Assembly: GCA_015229095.1 (NCBI GenBank)
Contig: JADGCE010000087.1
Coordinates: 1 to 6,890, forward strand
Direction: 5' to 3'
Origin: Magnetococcales bacterium
GTDB lineage: Bacteria > Pseudomonadota > Magnetococcia > Magnetococcales > Magnetaquicoccaceae
Length of the DNA stretch: 6,890 nt
In this document: in pieces, positions 5,815 to 6,890 of the stretch
How positions within the stretch are numbered: position 1 is the first letter of the stretch
How the letters are laid out: every line of letters starts with the position of its first letter
Program-made: the position numbers and the translations under genes
Notes under the pieces: model-generated
What the model was told of the DNA's origin: nothing
Seen by the model: only the letters and a program-made list of their open reading frames with translations
The model's database searches: none

Positions 5815-6315
5815 CTAGCGAAGGGTGGCCAGTGCGTCGGCATAGTTGGGTTCTTCGACAATCTCCGGCACCTGTTGCGTGTAGAGGACGGTGCCCGTTT
5901 CATCCAGTACGACAACGGCGCGGGAGAACAGACCGGCCAGTGGACCGTCGGTCATCCGGACCCCATAGGCCTCGCCAAAACCCCTGGCCCGCATCTCCGA
6001 GACGGAATGAACCGCTTCCAGCCCCTCGGCCCCGCAGAACCGTTTGTGGGCAAAAGGCAGATCCAGGGAGACGCACAGGACGACGGTGTTCACCAACTGG
6101 GCGGCTTCGGCGTTGAAACGCCGCACGGAGGCGGCGCACACCCCGGTATCCACGCTGGGGAAAATGTTCAGAACCACACGTTTTCCTGCAAAATTCTGCA
6201 ACGACAGGTCCGCCAGGCCGGTGTCGGTCAGACAAAAGTCCGGCGCTTTGCTGCCGACGGCGGGCAGCGTGCCACAGGTGTGAATGGGGGTTCCTTTGAA
6301 AGTGATCTGAGCCAT
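5815..6315 (-). CDS. tpx: Thiol peroxidase Tpx (atypical 2-Cys peroxiredoxin)
   Basis: This 166-residue peroxiredoxin reduces hydrogen peroxide and alkyl hydroperoxides, using thioredoxin for regeneration. The N-terminal TFKGTPIHTCGTLP block and GSKAPDF lead to the active site PSVDTGVCAASVRRFN (53-68), with peroxidatic Cys60 and Thr57. The resolving Cys94 is in KRFCGAEGLE, and the active-site Arg is Arg132 in LFSRAVVVLDE. Length and cysteine spacing match E. coli Tpx (Cys61/Cys95). There are additional cysteines at 14, 28 and 81. The ATG at 6315 has AGGAG 7 bases upstream. A sigma70-like promoter lies about 45 bases upstream, in the divergent spacer shared with the UPF0178 gene. The permease follows downstream on the same strand after 114 bases and a hairpin, so co-transcription is uncertain. 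Confidence 0.96.
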   Translation of the reverse strand: MAQITFKGTPIHTCGTLPAVGSKAPDFCLTDTGLADLSLQNFAGKRVVLNIFPSVDTGVCAASVRRFNAEAAQLVNTVVLCVSLDLPFAHKRFCGAEGLEAVHSVSEMRARGFGEAYGVRMTDGPLAGLFSRAVVVLDETGTVLYTQQVPEIVEEPNYADALATLR

Positions 6316-6360
6316 AACAGGTCTCCTGAAGTAGAAAGGTGAAGGTCAAGCGAACAGGGA

Positions 6361-6389
6361 ATGCTACACACCGCAGCGTGAGAGGTCAA
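6361..6389 (-). promoter_or_regulatory. Putative sigma70-type promoter of tpx
   Basis: On the minus strand TTGACC (complement of 6384-6389) is followed after exactly 17 bases by TAGCAT (complement of 6361-6366). The -35 matches the consensus at 5 of 6 bases and the -10 at 4 of 6. The predicted transcript start near 6354 would give a leader of about 40 bases before the tpx ATG. No operator for a peroxide sensor is recognised. Confidence 0.5.
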
Positions 6390-6444
6390 TGATCAACGTG
6401 CATCCATCCATGCCCGGAGTACCAAGAAGAGGACGAAGGGGCTC

Positions 6445-6890
6445 ATGAACGCGGCCAATCCGTCGGCGCAAGAGGCTGAGCTGCCTGCCATCTATGTGGA
6501 TGGGGATGCCTGTCCGGTCAAGGAAGAGGTGTTGCGCGTGGCGACCCGGCACAACCTTCCGGTCTATTTTGTGAGCCAGCGGCGGTTGCGCGTGGCCAGC
6601 AACTCCCCCAAAGTGCAGGTGGTGGTGGTGGCCAAAGGGGCCGACGGTGCGGACAATTGGATTGTGGAACATATCCAGGGGGGGGATATTGTCATCACCG
6701 CTGATATTCTCCTGGCGGGTCGCTGCCTGGATGTGGGGGCGCGGGCCGTCGCTCCCCATGGCAAGCCGTTTGACAGCGACAGCATCGGCATGGCCATTGC
6801 CATGCGGGATCTGATGGCCAATCTGCGGGATGCCGGTCAGATGGTGGGCCAGACGGCAGCCTTCGGCAAACAGGATCGTTCCCGTTTTCT
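6445..6890 (+). CDS. UPF0178 / YaiI-YqxD (DUF188) family protein, 3' end outside window
   Basis: The frame is open from the ATG at 6445 to the window edge, giving 148 visible residues; family proteins are about 150-160 residues, so only a short C-terminus should be missing. Family motifs appear in order: YVDGDACPVKEEVLRVA (17-33), the FVSQRRLRV block (42-50), GADGADNWIVEHIQGGD (65-81), DIVITADILLA (81-91), APHGKPFD (103-110), AMRDLMANLRDAG (119-131) and KQDRSRF (142-148). The Asp-rich DGDACP and TAD motifs and the predicted PIN-like fold have led to suggestions of a nuclease, but no activity is established to my knowledge. The start is preferred because no other ATG lies between it and the in-frame stop at 6379, and the purine-rich AAGAGGACGAAGGGG precedes it. 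The residues before YVDGDACP form an extension of about 15 residues. A run of eight G bases lies at 6678-6685. It is divergent from tpx. Confidence 0.92.
   Translation, partial: MNAANPSAQEAELPAIYVDGDACPVKEEVLRVATRHNLPVYFVSQRRLRVASNSPKVQVVVVAKGADGADNWIVEHIQGGDIVITADILLAGRCLDVGARAVAPHGKPFDSDSIGMAIAMRDLMANLRDAGQMVGQTAAFGKQDRSRF

Noticed and set aside
6678..6685. G8 run in the UPF0178 gene as a phase-variation tract
   Set aside because: It lies in the middle of a conserved housekeeping-type gene and codes for family-consistent residues (QGGD). It is used here only as a caution for the neuB tract.
1..6890. CRISPR array, tRNA or rRNA gene, insertion sequence or phage remnant
   Set aside because: No spaced repeats, cloverleaf-like stretch, transposase or terminal inverted repeats were seen, and nearly all of the window is accounted for by recognised genes.

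Overview
The window is high-GC bacterial chromosome, densely packed, with codon use and gene content (YciB, Tpx, a SapC-family protein, UPF0178) that suggest a Gram-negative proteobacterium. I cannot name the genus from the sequence. Seven genes are supported strongly and one (the transporter) has an uncertain start. The genes at both ends run out of the window.

Layout, left to right. Bases 1-492 (+) hold the 3' nine-tenths of yciB (septation protein A), an inner-membrane cell-envelope protein. Convergent with it, and overlapping its last 34 bases, is the end of a minus-strand cluster read from right to left: a SapC-family gene (4316-3576), a neuC-type UDP-sugar 2-epimerase (3550-2357), a neuB-type nonulosonic acid synthase (2334-1228) and a neuA-type CMP-nonulosonate cytidylyltransferase (1214-459). 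The gaps are only 25, 22 and 13 bases and each start has a Shine-Dalgarno sequence, so this is almost certainly one operon. Further right on the same strand are an ArsB/SLC13-like (IT superfamily) permease (5700-4465) and thiol peroxidase tpx (6315-5815). Divergent from tpx, on the + strand, is a UPF0178 (YaiI/YqxD, DUF188) gene from 6445 that leaves the window at 6890.

Together, NeuC, NeuB and NeuA form a complete short route from a UDP-activated HexNAc to a CMP-activated nine-carbon acidic sugar: NeuC frees the mannosamine-type sugar, NeuB condenses it with phosphoenolpyruvate, and NeuA activates it with CTP. The product could be N-acetylneuraminic acid or a legionaminic acid; the sequence alone does not settle which. 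No glycosyltransferase or exporter for the sugar lies in the window. The SapC family takes its name from an S-layer locus, so its place at the head of this operon hints that the sugar decorates a surface protein or surface glycan; that is inference.

The intergenic regions are short. The 129-base tpx/UPF0178 spacer holds a good sigma70-like promoter for tpx. The 148-base spacer ahead of sapC is AT-richer than the genes and holds a pair of direct repeats. The 114-base spacer between tpx and the permease holds a strong GC-rich hairpin. I saw no RNA gene, CRISPR array, insertion sequence or phage gene, and no clearly new system. The most worthwhile oddities are a nine-base C tract just inside neuB, the NeuA tail that runs into yciB, and the SapC-NeuCBA linkage.
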